Assembly (NCBI GenBank): GCA_964574775.1 | Contig: CAZNOS010000018.1 | Location: 1-14,682, forward strand | Direction: 5' to 3' | Length of the DNA stretch: 14,682 nucleotides | Origin: CABMGO01 sp964574775 | GTDB lineage: Archaea; Nanobdellota; Nanobdellia; Pacearchaeales; GW2011-AR1 | Translations under genes and position numbers: made by a program | The notes under the pieces: generated by a model | What the model saw: the letters and a program-made list of their open reading frames with translations, nothing else | The model's database searches: none | What the model was told of the DNA's origin: nothing | Shown here: positions 6,147 to 12,303 of the stretch, piece after piece | Numbering within the stretch: the first letter of the stretch is position 1 | Layout: each line of letters begins with the position of its first letter

Positions 6147-6719
6147 ATGAATAGAAAAAGATGGTTTGGAATTGGACTAATTGCAACGGGAGTGGGACTT
6201 CTATTTTCTCAACCTAATTTTACAGGACTAGTTATTTCTTCTGAGACTATAAGCCCATTTGACTGGATAACCCCACTAGGAATCGTCTTTACGGGCGTGG
6301 GAGTGGCGTTAGTTAGCACTAGAGATAGACTAGAACGCTTACTTGGAGAAGATGCAGAACCTATGAAAGACGAAATACAAAGTCTTGTAGTTGGAAAAAG
6401 AGGAGAATCATCGACTAATAGGAAGGGAGTTTATGAGGAATTATATGACGTCGTTAGTGGAAACTACGTGGGAGGAAGACCACACACTGTGCAGTTTACA
6501 CACAAGCTTAACTTACCATCCGGAACGGCCATAATGACTCGAGATGCAGACGCATTAAATCAAGCAATGAATTACAGTAGATCGGGAATATACAGGCACG
6601 TATACGATAAATCCGGTGAGAGTTACATGGGCATAGCTAAACATATTGCTACCGGTAGTGATCTTAAATGGGTTTATAGATTAAAGAAACCAGTAAGAGT
6701 TAGAAAACAAGATGGCTAA
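6147..6719 (+). CDS. Membrane-anchored protein of unknown function
   Basis: A 190-residue protein that I do not recognise. Two hydrophobic segments near the N terminus (about 7-22 and 41-57) flank a short loop with Asn-Phe-Thr-Gly-Leu-Val-Ile (24-30). A hydrophilic domain of about 130 residues follows, beginning Arg-Asp-Arg-Leu-Glu-Arg, which by the positive-inside rule is probably cytoplasmic. That domain has no cysteines and no catalytic motif I can name; its C terminus is basic. The hairpin aligns with that of the divergent 81-residue protein, as if one membrane module were used with and without a soluble domain. The ATG sits 25.5 bases after a TATA centre, so the transcript is likely leaderless. 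Its last 8 bases overlap the zinc-ribbon gene, so the two are probably co-expressed. Confidence 0.7.
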   Translation: MNRKRWFGIGLIATGVGLLFSQPNFTGLVISSETISPFDWITPLGIVFTGVGVALVSTRDRLERLLGEDAEPMKDEIQSLVVGKRGESSTNRKGVYEELYDVVSGNYVGGRPHTVQFTHKLNLPSGTAIMTRDADALNQAMNYSRSGIYRHVYDKSGESYMGIAKHIATGSDLKWVYRLKKPVRVRKQDG

Positions 6720-6960
6720 AAAGAGCGTTCAAAAAATACCTAAATCGGTTATTCTAGTTTGTCCACACTGCGGCAAGGGAACGACGGCAAAAGTTTCAAT
6801 AGATTTTTCTCCGCAAAAATATGAATGTCCAAAGTGCAAGCAGGAAGTCAGAACTCCACTAACTAGCTGTTGTGTTATATGCGCTTTTTCAAAATCAAAG
6901 ACTAAATGTCCGAGAGAATTATATATGAAAGCGAGAGTTAAGGGATGGGAAATACGATAA
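6712..6960 (+). CDS. Small zinc-ribbon protein
   Basis: An 82-residue protein with a standard zinc ribbon: Cys-Pro-His-Cys (C17, C20) and Cys-Pro-Lys-Cys (C39, C42). A second group follows: C53, C54, C57 and C66 in Ser-Cys-Cys-Val-Ile-Cys and Lys-Cys-Pro. Eight cysteines could hold two zinc ions. The ending Met-Lys-Ala-Arg-Val-Lys-Gly-Trp-Glu-Ile-Arg is short and basic. Zinc ribbons of this size often bind nucleic acid or act as adaptors, but the family cannot be named from sequence alone. It starts inside the end of the upstream membrane-protein gene (8-base overlap, different frame) with only a weak ribosome site, so coupling to the upstream gene is likely. Its TAA directly abuts the convergent Nudix stop. 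Confidence 0.75.
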   Translation: MAKKSVQKIPKSVILVCPHCGKGTTAKVSIDFSPQKYECPKCKQEVRTPLTSCCVICAFSKSKTKCPRELYMKARVKGWEIR

Positions 6961-7458
6961 TTATCCCTTCAATTTATCCAGTGCCTTCTTAATCTGAAAT
7001 TCTCCGTTCTCTCCCCAGTTGCAATATTTATTAAAATCTTCCGGCTTAACAAATTTTCTTTTTGGTATTTCTCCATAGGCTGGATCAATAGTTTGGTTTT
7101 TAATTTTCTTAACTCTTGCAATAAACATCGTAGAATATTTAACGTCATTCGTTCCTCTTTTAATTGAGGAATAATAACCAACTCTCTTTATATCTTTTAG
7201 ATCTAAATCAACCTCTTCATCAGCTTCTCTAATTAAAGTATCTTCAAACGTCTTATCAAATTTTTCTTTTTTGCCACCAACATCTCCCCAATACTTATCC
7301 TTCTTCCATTTAGCAATGCAAATTTCGTTTTTATCATTAAAAATAAATGCATGAACACCCTGGACTTCAGATAATTTTTCAAAATTCGTATCATCAAACC
7401 ATTCACAATCATAAAAATTATCTTTCCATTTTATGACGAATTTATAGTTAGATTTCAT
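6961..7458 (-). CDS. Nudix hydrolase
   Basis: A 165-residue predicted Nudix enzyme, hydrolysing a nucleoside diphosphate linked to another moiety. The Nudix box is at residues 61-85: Gly-Gly-Lys-Lys-Glu, then Arg-Glu-Ala-Asp-Glu-Glu-Val-Asp-Leu (77-85) with the metal-binding Glu residues in place. It has one extra residue between the Gly-Gly and Arg-Glu halves, and Asp where Gly is usual near the end. The substrate is unknown (NTP, ADP-ribose, NADH or a capped RNA are all possible). The open frame extends to a TTG at 7491, but I choose the first ATG at 7458 because it overlaps the ABC gene's stop as ATGA, the coupling style used throughout this window. The N terminus has Trp/Tyr/Asp-rich sequence beside the box. 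It is probably co-transcribed with the ABC exporter. Confidence 0.82.
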   Translation of the reverse strand: MKSNYKFVIKWKDNFYDCEWFDDTNFEKLSEVQGVHAFIFNDKNEICIAKWKKDKYWGDVGGKKEKFDKTFEDTLIREADEEVDLDLKDIKRVGYYSSIKRGTNDVKYSTMFIARVKKIKNQTIDPAYGEIPKRKFVKPEDFNKYCNWGENGEFQIKKALDKLKG

Positions 7459-9236
7459 CCCTTCAAATATCCGCCCTTCTGCAAATTCCAAAGTTTTTTG
7501 TATTCGCCAGGCTGACTGATAAGCTGTGCGTGTTTTCCCATTTGAACTATTTGCCCCTCTTTTAAAACCACAATCGTATCAGCATGCATTATTGTAGATA
7601 AACGATGTGCAATAATTATAGACGTTCTACCTTCCATAAGTTTTTTCAAATCTTGCTGAATTTCATATTCAGTCTCAGAATCAAGAGCAGATGTCGCTTC
7701 ATCTAATACTAAAATTTTCTTATCAGCAAGTATCGCCCGGGCGATGGAAACTCTTTGCTTTTCTCCGCCAGATAGTTTTACTCCTCTTTCGCCAACAACC
7801 GTCTTTTCTTTATTTGGGAATCTTTCTATTATTTTATCTAACTGTGCAAACTTTATAGCTTTCATAACTTCTTGTCTCGTGGCAGAAGGATTCGAAAACG
7901 CAATATTATTGTAAACACTATCGTCGAATAGAGCACACTCTTGCGGAACAATAGCCATTTCGTTTCTAAGGCTTTCATGCTTAACTTGTCGTATATCTTT
8001 TCCGTCAATTTTTATACTTCCACTATCAACATCATACAATCTATATAAAAGTTTAACGAGTGTTGTCTTTCCACTACCACTATGACCAACAAAAGCAATT
8101 TTTTTAGACGCTGGTATCTTTAGGTTAAAATTATCGAATATTTTTCTCCCGCTATAATTAAATGTAATATTATCAAATTCCACAGAACCAGAATTTATTT
8201 TCAAGTCTTTTGCGTCGGATAAATCTTTAATATTACTTTCAACTTTTCCATACTCAAATAAATCTTGGAAATCAGTCATAGAACGTGAAACATTTCTTAT
8301 TCCGTGTACAAATCCGAAAAGCGGACCCACTATAGAAATAAATGTAGAATAAATAAATGTTAATGTTCCGAGGGTAAGTTGTCCAGCTAAAAATTTAGTA
8401 AATGAGAAATAAAGCAGCAAAATTATTCCAACACCCAAAATCAAACTCTGTCCAGAACTAACAAATCTCCAAAGATTCCACGCTGTTAGTGTTTTATCTC
8501 TCGTATCAGAACTTAAAGCCCTGTATTTAGAACTAATTAGCTTTTCTTTTCCAAAATATTTAATCGAATCAATATTTGTAAAAATATCAGCAATTGTTCC
8601 TTTTTCTATATCTTCGGCTTTATTGGAAACTAAATTAGCTGCATCTAATTTTTTCTGAGTCATGAAGCTAAATGCAATAAAAACAGCTAAGCATAAAAAT
8701 GTAATTATTGCAGAAGTAAAATCTAAATACAGCAACGACAGAGTTAAAACAATTGCCTGAAGTACCAATGGTGCAAATTCGAATATGATTGCGTCGGTTA
8801 ATCTTTCCATAGACCCCGCGCCTCTCGTTAGTCTAGAAATTAAGCTACCAGTTTTATGTGATGTGTAAAATTTATGATCCAAACCGATAATGTGTGAAAA
8901 ATATTTCTGTTTCAAATCAAAAATTAATCCACTTTCTAATTTGTTTATATAATGTAATTTAAGCCAGTTTACAACCACACTTGAAAGCGTAAGTAAAACC
9001 ATTGCAATAGACAACGCAATCAAAATCTGCACGAAGGCGCTTCCCAAAATACTACCAGACAAATATTCTCCAGCCTTATCAATCGCAATCTTGAAAACAA
9101 ATTTATCTGCAATTTGTTTAGACTCATGTATCAACACTAATAACAATAGAAAAATAACCAGCCATTTATATTTTTTCAAAAAGCTCAAATATTCTTTGAA
9201 ATTCGCTCTAAAATTATACTCCTTTTTTTCTTCCAT
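7455..9236 (-). CDS. ABC exporter, fused membrane and ATPase domains
   Basis: A 593-residue half-transporter of the MsbA/ATM1 type that should act as a homodimer in the cytoplasmic membrane. The membrane domain (about 25-315) has six hydrophobic segments and the family stretch Ser-Ile-Lys-Tyr-Phe-Gly-Lys-Glu (224-231), reminiscent of ATM1/HMT1 exporters. The ATPase domain has a Walker A Gly-His-Ser-Gly-Ser-Gly-Lys-Thr (384-391), Q-loop Gln432, signature Leu-Ser-Gly-Gly-Glu-Lys-Gln (488-494), Walker B with catalytic Glu in Leu-Val-Leu-Asp-Glu-Ala (509-514) and switch His544. All catalytic parts look intact. The substrate cannot be told; lipids, peptides and glutathione-like thiols are known for relatives. 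The upstream gene encodes a thiol-redox membrane protein, which may or may not be related. A TATA box 25.5 bases before the ATG predicts a leaderless start of its own. The Nudix gene is coupled downstream. Confidence 0.92.
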   Translation of the reverse strand: MEEKKEYNFRANFKEYLSFLKKYKWLVIFLLLLVLIHESKQIADKFVFKIAIDKAGEYLSGSILGSAFVQILIALSIAMVLLTLSSVVVNWLKLHYINKLESGLIFDLKQKYFSHIIGLDHKFYTSHKTGSLISRLTRGAGSMERLTDAIIFEFAPLVLQAIVLTLSLLYLDFTSAIITFLCLAVFIAFSFMTQKKLDAANLVSNKAEDIEKGTIADIFTNIDSIKYFGKEKLISSKYRALSSDTRDKTLTAWNLWRFVSSGQSLILGVGIILLLYFSFTKFLAGQLTLGTLTFIYSTFISIVGPLFGFVHGIRNVSRSMTDFQDLFEYGKVESNIKDLSDAKDLKINSGSVEFDNITFNYSGRKIFDNFNLKIPASKKIAFVGHSGSGKTTLVKLLYRLYDVDSGSIKIDGKDIRQVKHESLRNEMAIVPQECALFDDSVYNNIAFSNPSATRQEVMKAIKFAQLDKIIERFPNKEKTVVGERGVKLSGGEKQRVSIARAILADKKILVLDEATSALDSETEYEIQQDLKKLMEGRTSIIIAHRLSTIMHADTIVVLKEGQIVQMGKHAQLISQPGEYKKLWNLQKGGYLKG

Positions 9237-9257
9237 AATTTATTCAATGATTTATCG

Positions 9258-9265
9258 TTTTTAAT
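9258..9265 (-). promoter_or_regulatory. TATA box for the ABC exporter-Nudix unit
   Basis: ATTAAAAA on the minus strand, centred 25.5 bases before the ATG at 9236. It lies in the 43-base gap after the Trx-CcdA gene, so the exporter can be transcribed independently of it. Confidence 0.55.
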
Positions 9266-9279
9266 CTTATCTTTTCAAA

Positions 9280-10362
9280 TCAAAAAAATCCGGCCCTTGA
9301 CAATATATACCAACCAAGTAAGACAAGAATTATTCCAGCCACGAGTTTCATCCACTTTTTATTTTTTTCAGTCCATTCGTGTAAGAATTGCGTGGATTCT
9401 CCTCTGTAAACCAAATATGTAATTAAAACTAAAGGCAAAACGAAAATTAAATTATAAAGAAGCAAATAGAATAAAGAAAATGAATTGTTTTGTGCCATCG
9501 ACGTTAAAATAGCTAAATATATTCCGCCAGTGCAAGGTAATTCAAATAACGAAACTAATATTCCAGCTAAAACTATCGCTGGTAAAGTTCCATTTGTCAT
9601 AACTCTTTCAATAATTGGTTTAACACTAGTCGGGATTTTTAATACAGAACTTTTTCCTCTTCTTGTTTGAAAATAATCGAAGAACTCCAATAAGGCCATT
9701 ATTAAAATAAAAATTCCTAATACGCCGTAAATAATTTTAGAAAAAACCGACAATGACTGAATTGCCTTAAATATTCCAAGTCCAGCTAAAAAGTATGTTA
9801 AGAAAACAAAAAAACTATATATTAATCCATATCTCAAAGCTCTTTTGGCCGAACCAATTTTAAGCATAGAAATCATTAAGAAAATTAAAACACCGAATGC
9901 GCATGGATTTATCGAGTCGATTAAAGCTGCAAAAATTACGCCGATTAATGTTAAATTCGTTTCGCTAGAACTACCACCGACAACCACGCCAGGAAAATCA
10001 CACGTTTTCGCATAATTTTCTATTTTTTCTATAATAGGTGCATCACCGACGAGATATGTATATTTTCCAGAACAATTAATCATAGCAAAAGGAACTCCTT
10101 TTTCAGAAGCCTTTACGTTTAGAAAGCCCTGCATTTCCGCAAATCTATTTTGTCCTTGAACATCATAATAAACTTCGTATTTAATCAAACTAACATCGGA
10201 TAGGTTAGCGACTCTGTCCATCACTCCAGACTCGGCCACTTTTGCGCAATGAGTACACCCAATTCCGTAAAAATATTCAACTTGCGCTTGTGAAGATACG
10301 AAAGAAACTAAAAATAAAGCTAAAAGCCCTACGAAAAATACAAATTTAACACGCTTTTTCAT
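9280..10362 (-). CDS. Thioredoxin-CcdA/DsbD-like thiol-disulfide membrane protein
   Basis: A 360-residue membrane redox protein. A Sec-type signal or first membrane segment (about 6-24) is followed by an extracytoplasmic thioredoxin/glutaredoxin-like domain with Cys-Thr-His-Cys (C36, C39) and a Val-Pro-Phe loop (cis-Pro candidate P91). From about residue 136 a multi-helix CcdA/DsbD-type domain carries the two paired family cysteines: C154 in Ile-Asn-Pro-Cys-Ala-Phe and C277 in Glu-Leu-Pro-Cys-Thr-Gly-Gly. In this family electrons move from cytoplasmic thioredoxin through the membrane cysteines to an outside thioredoxin domain, reducing or isomerising disulfides of secreted proteins or serving cytochrome maturation. 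Here the receiving domain is fused at the N terminus, whereas CcdA has none. Its own TATA box lies 25.5 bases upstream of the ATG, so the transcript is probably leaderless. Confidence 0.85.
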   Translation of the reverse strand: MKKRVKFVFFVGLLALFLVSFVSSQAQVEYFYGIGCTHCAKVAESGVMDRVANLSDVSLIKYEVYYDVQGQNRFAEMQGFLNVKASEKGVPFAMINCSGKYTYLVGDAPIIEKIENYAKTCDFPGVVVGGSSSETNLTLIGVIFAALIDSINPCAFGVLIFLMISMLKIGSAKRALRYGLIYSFFVFLTYFLAGLGIFKAIQSLSVFSKIIYGVLGIFILIMALLEFFDYFQTRRGKSSVLKIPTSVKPIIERVMTNGTLPAIVLAGILVSLFELPCTGGIYLAILTSMAQNNSFSLFYLLLYNLIFVLPLVLITYLVYRGESTQFLHEWTEKNKKWMKLVAGIILVLLGWYILSRAGFF

Positions 10363-10383
10363 CTAATTAATATAAAAAGAACG

Positions 10384-10391
10384 TTTATAAA
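10384..10391 (-). promoter_or_regulatory. TATA box for the Trx-CcdA gene
   Basis: TTTATAAA on the minus strand, centred 25.5 bases before the ATG at 10362. It shares the 96-base divergent region with the promoter at 10430-10437. Confidence 0.7.
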
Positions 10392-10429
10392 AGTTATGAC
10401 GAAACTAGTTTAATCACTCCATACAAATA

Positions 10430-10437
10430 CTTATAAT
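10430..10437 (+). promoter_or_regulatory. TATA box for the PD-(D/E)XK nuclease gene
   Basis: CTTATAAT, centred 25.5 bases before the ATG at 10459, predicting a leaderless transcript. Confidence 0.6.
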
Positions 10438-10458
10438 CTATAGAATTTTTCACGACTT

Positions 10459-11223
10459 ATGGCCACATATTCTCACTCTAAAATCTCAACCTATGAAAAC
10501 TGTCCATTTCAGTATAAATTACACTATATAGATAAAGTAAAACCCGATGCACCAAATACGATCGAAGCGTTTATGGGAAGCATGATTCACGAAGCTTTAG
10601 AAAAACTATACAAAGACAGAGGCGAAGGCAAGCATAATACCATTATAGATATTAAAATATTTTTCAAAGAGAATTGGGAGAAAAACTACACTCCGGACAT
10701 TTTAATTGTAAAATACGGGATGACAGAGCAAAACTATAAGCAAATGGGCTGGAACTTTCTTAAAGATTATTATGACTCCATCTTTCTTCATGACCAACTG
10801 GAAATAATTGGACTTGAAACCGAGGAAATCATGGATTTACCGGACGGAAGTCAATGGCACGTTAGAATAGACAAATTAGGAAAAGATAAGGACGGAAATT
10901 ATTACGTCTGTGACTACAAAACTAACTCCAGAATGAAAGAACAGGCAGATGCAGATGAAGACCGTCAGCTTGCCATGTACTCAATTTGGGTAAAAAAGAA
11001 ATTTCCGGAAGTAAAATCCGTAAAACTAATCTGGCACATGTTGGCATTTAACGAAACAGTCATATCTGAAAGAAGCGCAAAGCAAGAAGAAAAACTTCAA
11101 AACGAGATTATTGAAAAGATCAGCAAGATTGAGCAAGCCGAAAAAGAATGTAATTTTCCTAAAAATCCAAGCAAGCTTTGCGATTACTGCTTATACAGGA
11201 AGACGTGTTGGAAAGAAACTTAA
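10459..11223 (+). CDS. PD-(D/E)XK nuclease with Fe-S cysteines (RecB/Cas4-like)
   Basis: A 254-residue predicted DNA exonuclease. The nuclease core has H44 in Gly-Ser-Met-Ile-His-Glu-Ala-Leu-Glu, D138 in Arg-Ile-Asp-Lys, the D152-Tyr-K154 pair in Cys-Asp-Tyr-Lys-Thr, and Q170-x3-Y174 in Arg-Gln-Leu-Ala-Met-Tyr. These match the RecB-type catalytic order. Four cysteines, C15 near the N terminus and C241, C244, C250 near the end, match the [4Fe-4S] pattern of Cas4, AddB and related nucleases. The length is close to that of stand-alone Cas4/RecB-like proteins. No cas genes or CRISPR repeats are in the window, so a DNA-repair role is more likely than adaptation, but the neighbours do not settle it. 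All key residues are present, so it should be active. It is probably monocistronic, with its own TATA box and the next gene's promoter 24 bases beyond its stop. Confidence 0.87.
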   Translation: MATYSHSKISTYENCPFQYKLHYIDKVKPDAPNTIEAFMGSMIHEALEKLYKDRGEGKHNTIIDIKIFFKENWEKNYTPDILIVKYGMTEQNYKQMGWNFLKDYYDSIFLHDQLEIIGLETEEIMDLPDGSQWHVRIDKLGKDKDGNYYVCDYKTNSRMKEQADADEDRQLAMYSIWVKKKFPEVKSVKLIWHMLAFNETVISERSAKQEEKLQNEIIEKISKIEQAEKECNFPKNPSKLCDYCLYRKTCWKET

Positions 11224-11246
11224 GTCCAAATAGCCCAATAATAACC

Positions 11247-11253
11247 TTTAAAA
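11247..11253 (+). promoter_or_regulatory. TATA box for the gene at 11276
   Basis: TTTAAAA, centred 26 bases before the ATG at 11276, preceded by ATAACC. It predicts a leaderless transcript separate from the nuclease gene. Confidence 0.65.
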
Positions 11254-11275
11254 GCGGGCTTCTTGTAGGTTTTGT

Positions 11276-11983
11276 ATGGCTAAAAAAGGCTTAGTTGACC
11301 TAGAAATAGACTATTTAGTAAAGTCAATATTAGATTCTGGACACGTAACTAGCAATTTCACAGGCTTAGATATTCAAGATTTTGCCGACAACTCAGCTAG
11401 AAAAACACTAGAGGAGTTCAGATTCGGACTAAATTCGTTCAATAGAGAGTCCAGAAGAATGCAATATCCACTACCCGTTGTAAAAGATTGTAATCCCCGT
11501 TCTTTTTCTGCCCCAGAAGATAGAGATCATATTTATAGCATTGTACTAACTACCCTATTAAAGACAGAACTTACTGCCTATAAGCCATTCGAGTGGCATC
11601 AAAATCTGAAGGATAGAAAAACCGCAAGAGAAATAGCCGCTCCAAAGCCCGTTAGTCCGGAAACTATGGCGAGAGAATTTAGAAGAGTATTGCTAATGCC
11701 AAATCCGGAGGGGTTACAGGACGATCTAGTGGAAAAAATTAATTTTGCCAGAGAATTAATCGGAGAAAGTCACAAACAAGGATATCAATTCGGCTTGCTT
11801 GGAGCTTTCAGAAAATCAGAGCATTCCGGGGAAGTCGTATCACAAGCCCCAATATTATTTTTACCAGGAGTTAACTATTCAAAGCCATGCGACGGAGTAG
11901 ATTCTCCATTCAGATTTTTAGATTCCCTCGGCGCATTCTGTAATCTTTACGCTTTCGAGAAAAAGAATAATTACTTCAACTAG
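11276..11983 (+). CDS. Hypothetical soluble protein
   Basis: A 235-residue protein that I do not recognise. It has no signal peptide, membrane segment, P-loop or clustered cysteines; its three Cys are scattered. It reads as a mixed helical globular protein, with an Arg-rich stretch (Asn-Arg-Glu-Ser-Arg-Arg-Met) near residue 56 and a Pro-rich turn region near 120-130. Support for a real gene is the archaeal promoter at the standard leaderless distance, full-length coding between two other genes, and no competing frame. It could be a lineage-specific DPANN protein. No function is proposed. Confidence 0.65.
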   Translation: MAKKGLVDLEIDYLVKSILDSGHVTSNFTGLDIQDFADNSARKTLEEFRFGLNSFNRESRRMQYPLPVVKDCNPRSFSAPEDRDHIYSIVLTTLLKTELTAYKPFEWHQNLKDRKTAREIAAPKPVSPETMAREFRRVLLMPNPEGLQDDLVEKINFARELIGESHKQGYQFGLLGAFRKSEHSGEVVSQAPILFLPGVNYSKPCDGVDSPFRFLDSLGAFCNLYAFEKKNNYFN

Positions 11984-12002
11984 CTTTGGAGTCAAGACAA
12001 TA

Positions 12003-12008
12003 TTTAAA
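12003..12008 (+). promoter_or_regulatory. TATA box for the repeat-tail protein and SPASM enzyme
   Basis: TTTAAA, centred 26.5 bases before the ATG at 12032. GGAG follows at 12011-12014 but lies too far (17 bases) from the ATG for a usual ribosome site, and a start 26 bases after TATA would exclude it. The radical SAM gene two bases after the first gene has no promoter of its own, so both probably share this one. Confidence 0.65.
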
Positions 12009-12031
12009 AAGGAGAACATATTTAATATTTT

Positions 12032-12301
12032 ATGGAATGGTTATTATTGACAATTGCTATTTTGATATTAGCTGGCTTCATTGTTTCTTTAGTTTATGGT
12101 ATAAGATTCTTAATAAAATATAATCAAACTAGAAAAGGTTGGTATTTATTTTGGGGAATTGTCCTAACTTTTGTTATCCCAGCGCTTATTTTATTTTTCG
12201 TCTTTAAGGTTTACACGGATATTTCGATGGTCTATGGTCCAAATCCTATGGTTGATTATGGTCCAGACCCAATGATTGCATATGGTCCTAGGCCATCTTA
12301 A
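12032..12301 (+). CDS. Small two-helix membrane protein with a Tyr-Gly-Pro-x-Pro repeat tail
   Basis: An 89-residue protein. Two hydrophobic segments (about 3-27 and 38-60) are separated by a positive loop (Lys-Tyr-Asn-Gln-Thr-Arg-Lys, 29-35). By the positive-inside rule the loop is cytoplasmic and both ends outside. The last 24 residues are three near-repeats: Met-Val-Tyr-Gly-Pro-Asn-Pro (66-72), Met-Val-Asp-Tyr-Gly-Pro-Asp-Pro (73-80) and Met-Ile-Ala-Tyr-Gly-Pro-Arg-Pro (81-88), then Ser. Met, Tyr-Gly-Pro and the final Pro are constant, the positions between variable. A repeated short tail directly before a radical SAM/SPASM gene resembles the precursor-maturase layout of ribosomal peptide systems, though the membrane anchor is unusual for a precursor. 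A plain structural membrane protein is the alternative. Confidence 0.72.
   Translation: MEWLLLTIAILILAGFIVSLVYGIRFLIKYNQTRKGWYLFWGIVLTFVIPALILFFVFKVYTDISMVYGPNPMVDYGPDPMIAYGPRPS
12227..12295 (+). repeat. Three tandem in-frame repeats encoding Met-x-(x)-Tyr-Gly-Pro-x-Pro
   Basis: Units at 12227-12247 (21 bases), 12248-12271 and 12272-12295 (24 bases each). All begin ATG and contain TATGGTCC. The third base of shared codons differs between units (CCA or CCT, GTC or GTT) while the amino acids stay the same, so the repeat seems kept at protein level rather than being a fresh DNA duplication. Confidence 0.85.
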
Positions 12302-12303
12302 AG

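Noticed and set aside
6969..7181. Second minus-strand frame inside the Nudix gene
   Set aside because: It is an out-of-frame reading of the same region; the Nudix box lies in the other frame.
9485..9670. Plus-strand frame inside the Trx-CcdA gene
   Set aside because: Antisense to the membrane domain holding the conserved Cys277 motif.
7455..10362. CydDC-like thiol exporter system made of the Trx-CcdA and ABC genes
   Set aside because: There is a single exporter gene rather than a pair, it has its own promoter, and no cytochrome gene is near. Adjacency alone is too weak.
11232..11260. AGCCC / GGGCT inverted repeat after the nuclease gene, as a terminator
   Set aside because: The stem is only five bases with a loop of about 19, and it overlaps the TATA box of the next gene. 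Chance is sufficient.
10459..11983. A CRISPR-adaptation or phage-defence cassette
   Set aside because: The Cas4-like nuclease is alone. The next gene has no Cas1, Cas2 or helicase motif and each has its own promoter, so nothing supports a defence system.
12227..12295. Repeat tail as a CRISPR or recombination repeat
   Set aside because: The units are directly adjacent, in frame, differ at silent positions and lie inside a coding region. They are protein-level repeats.
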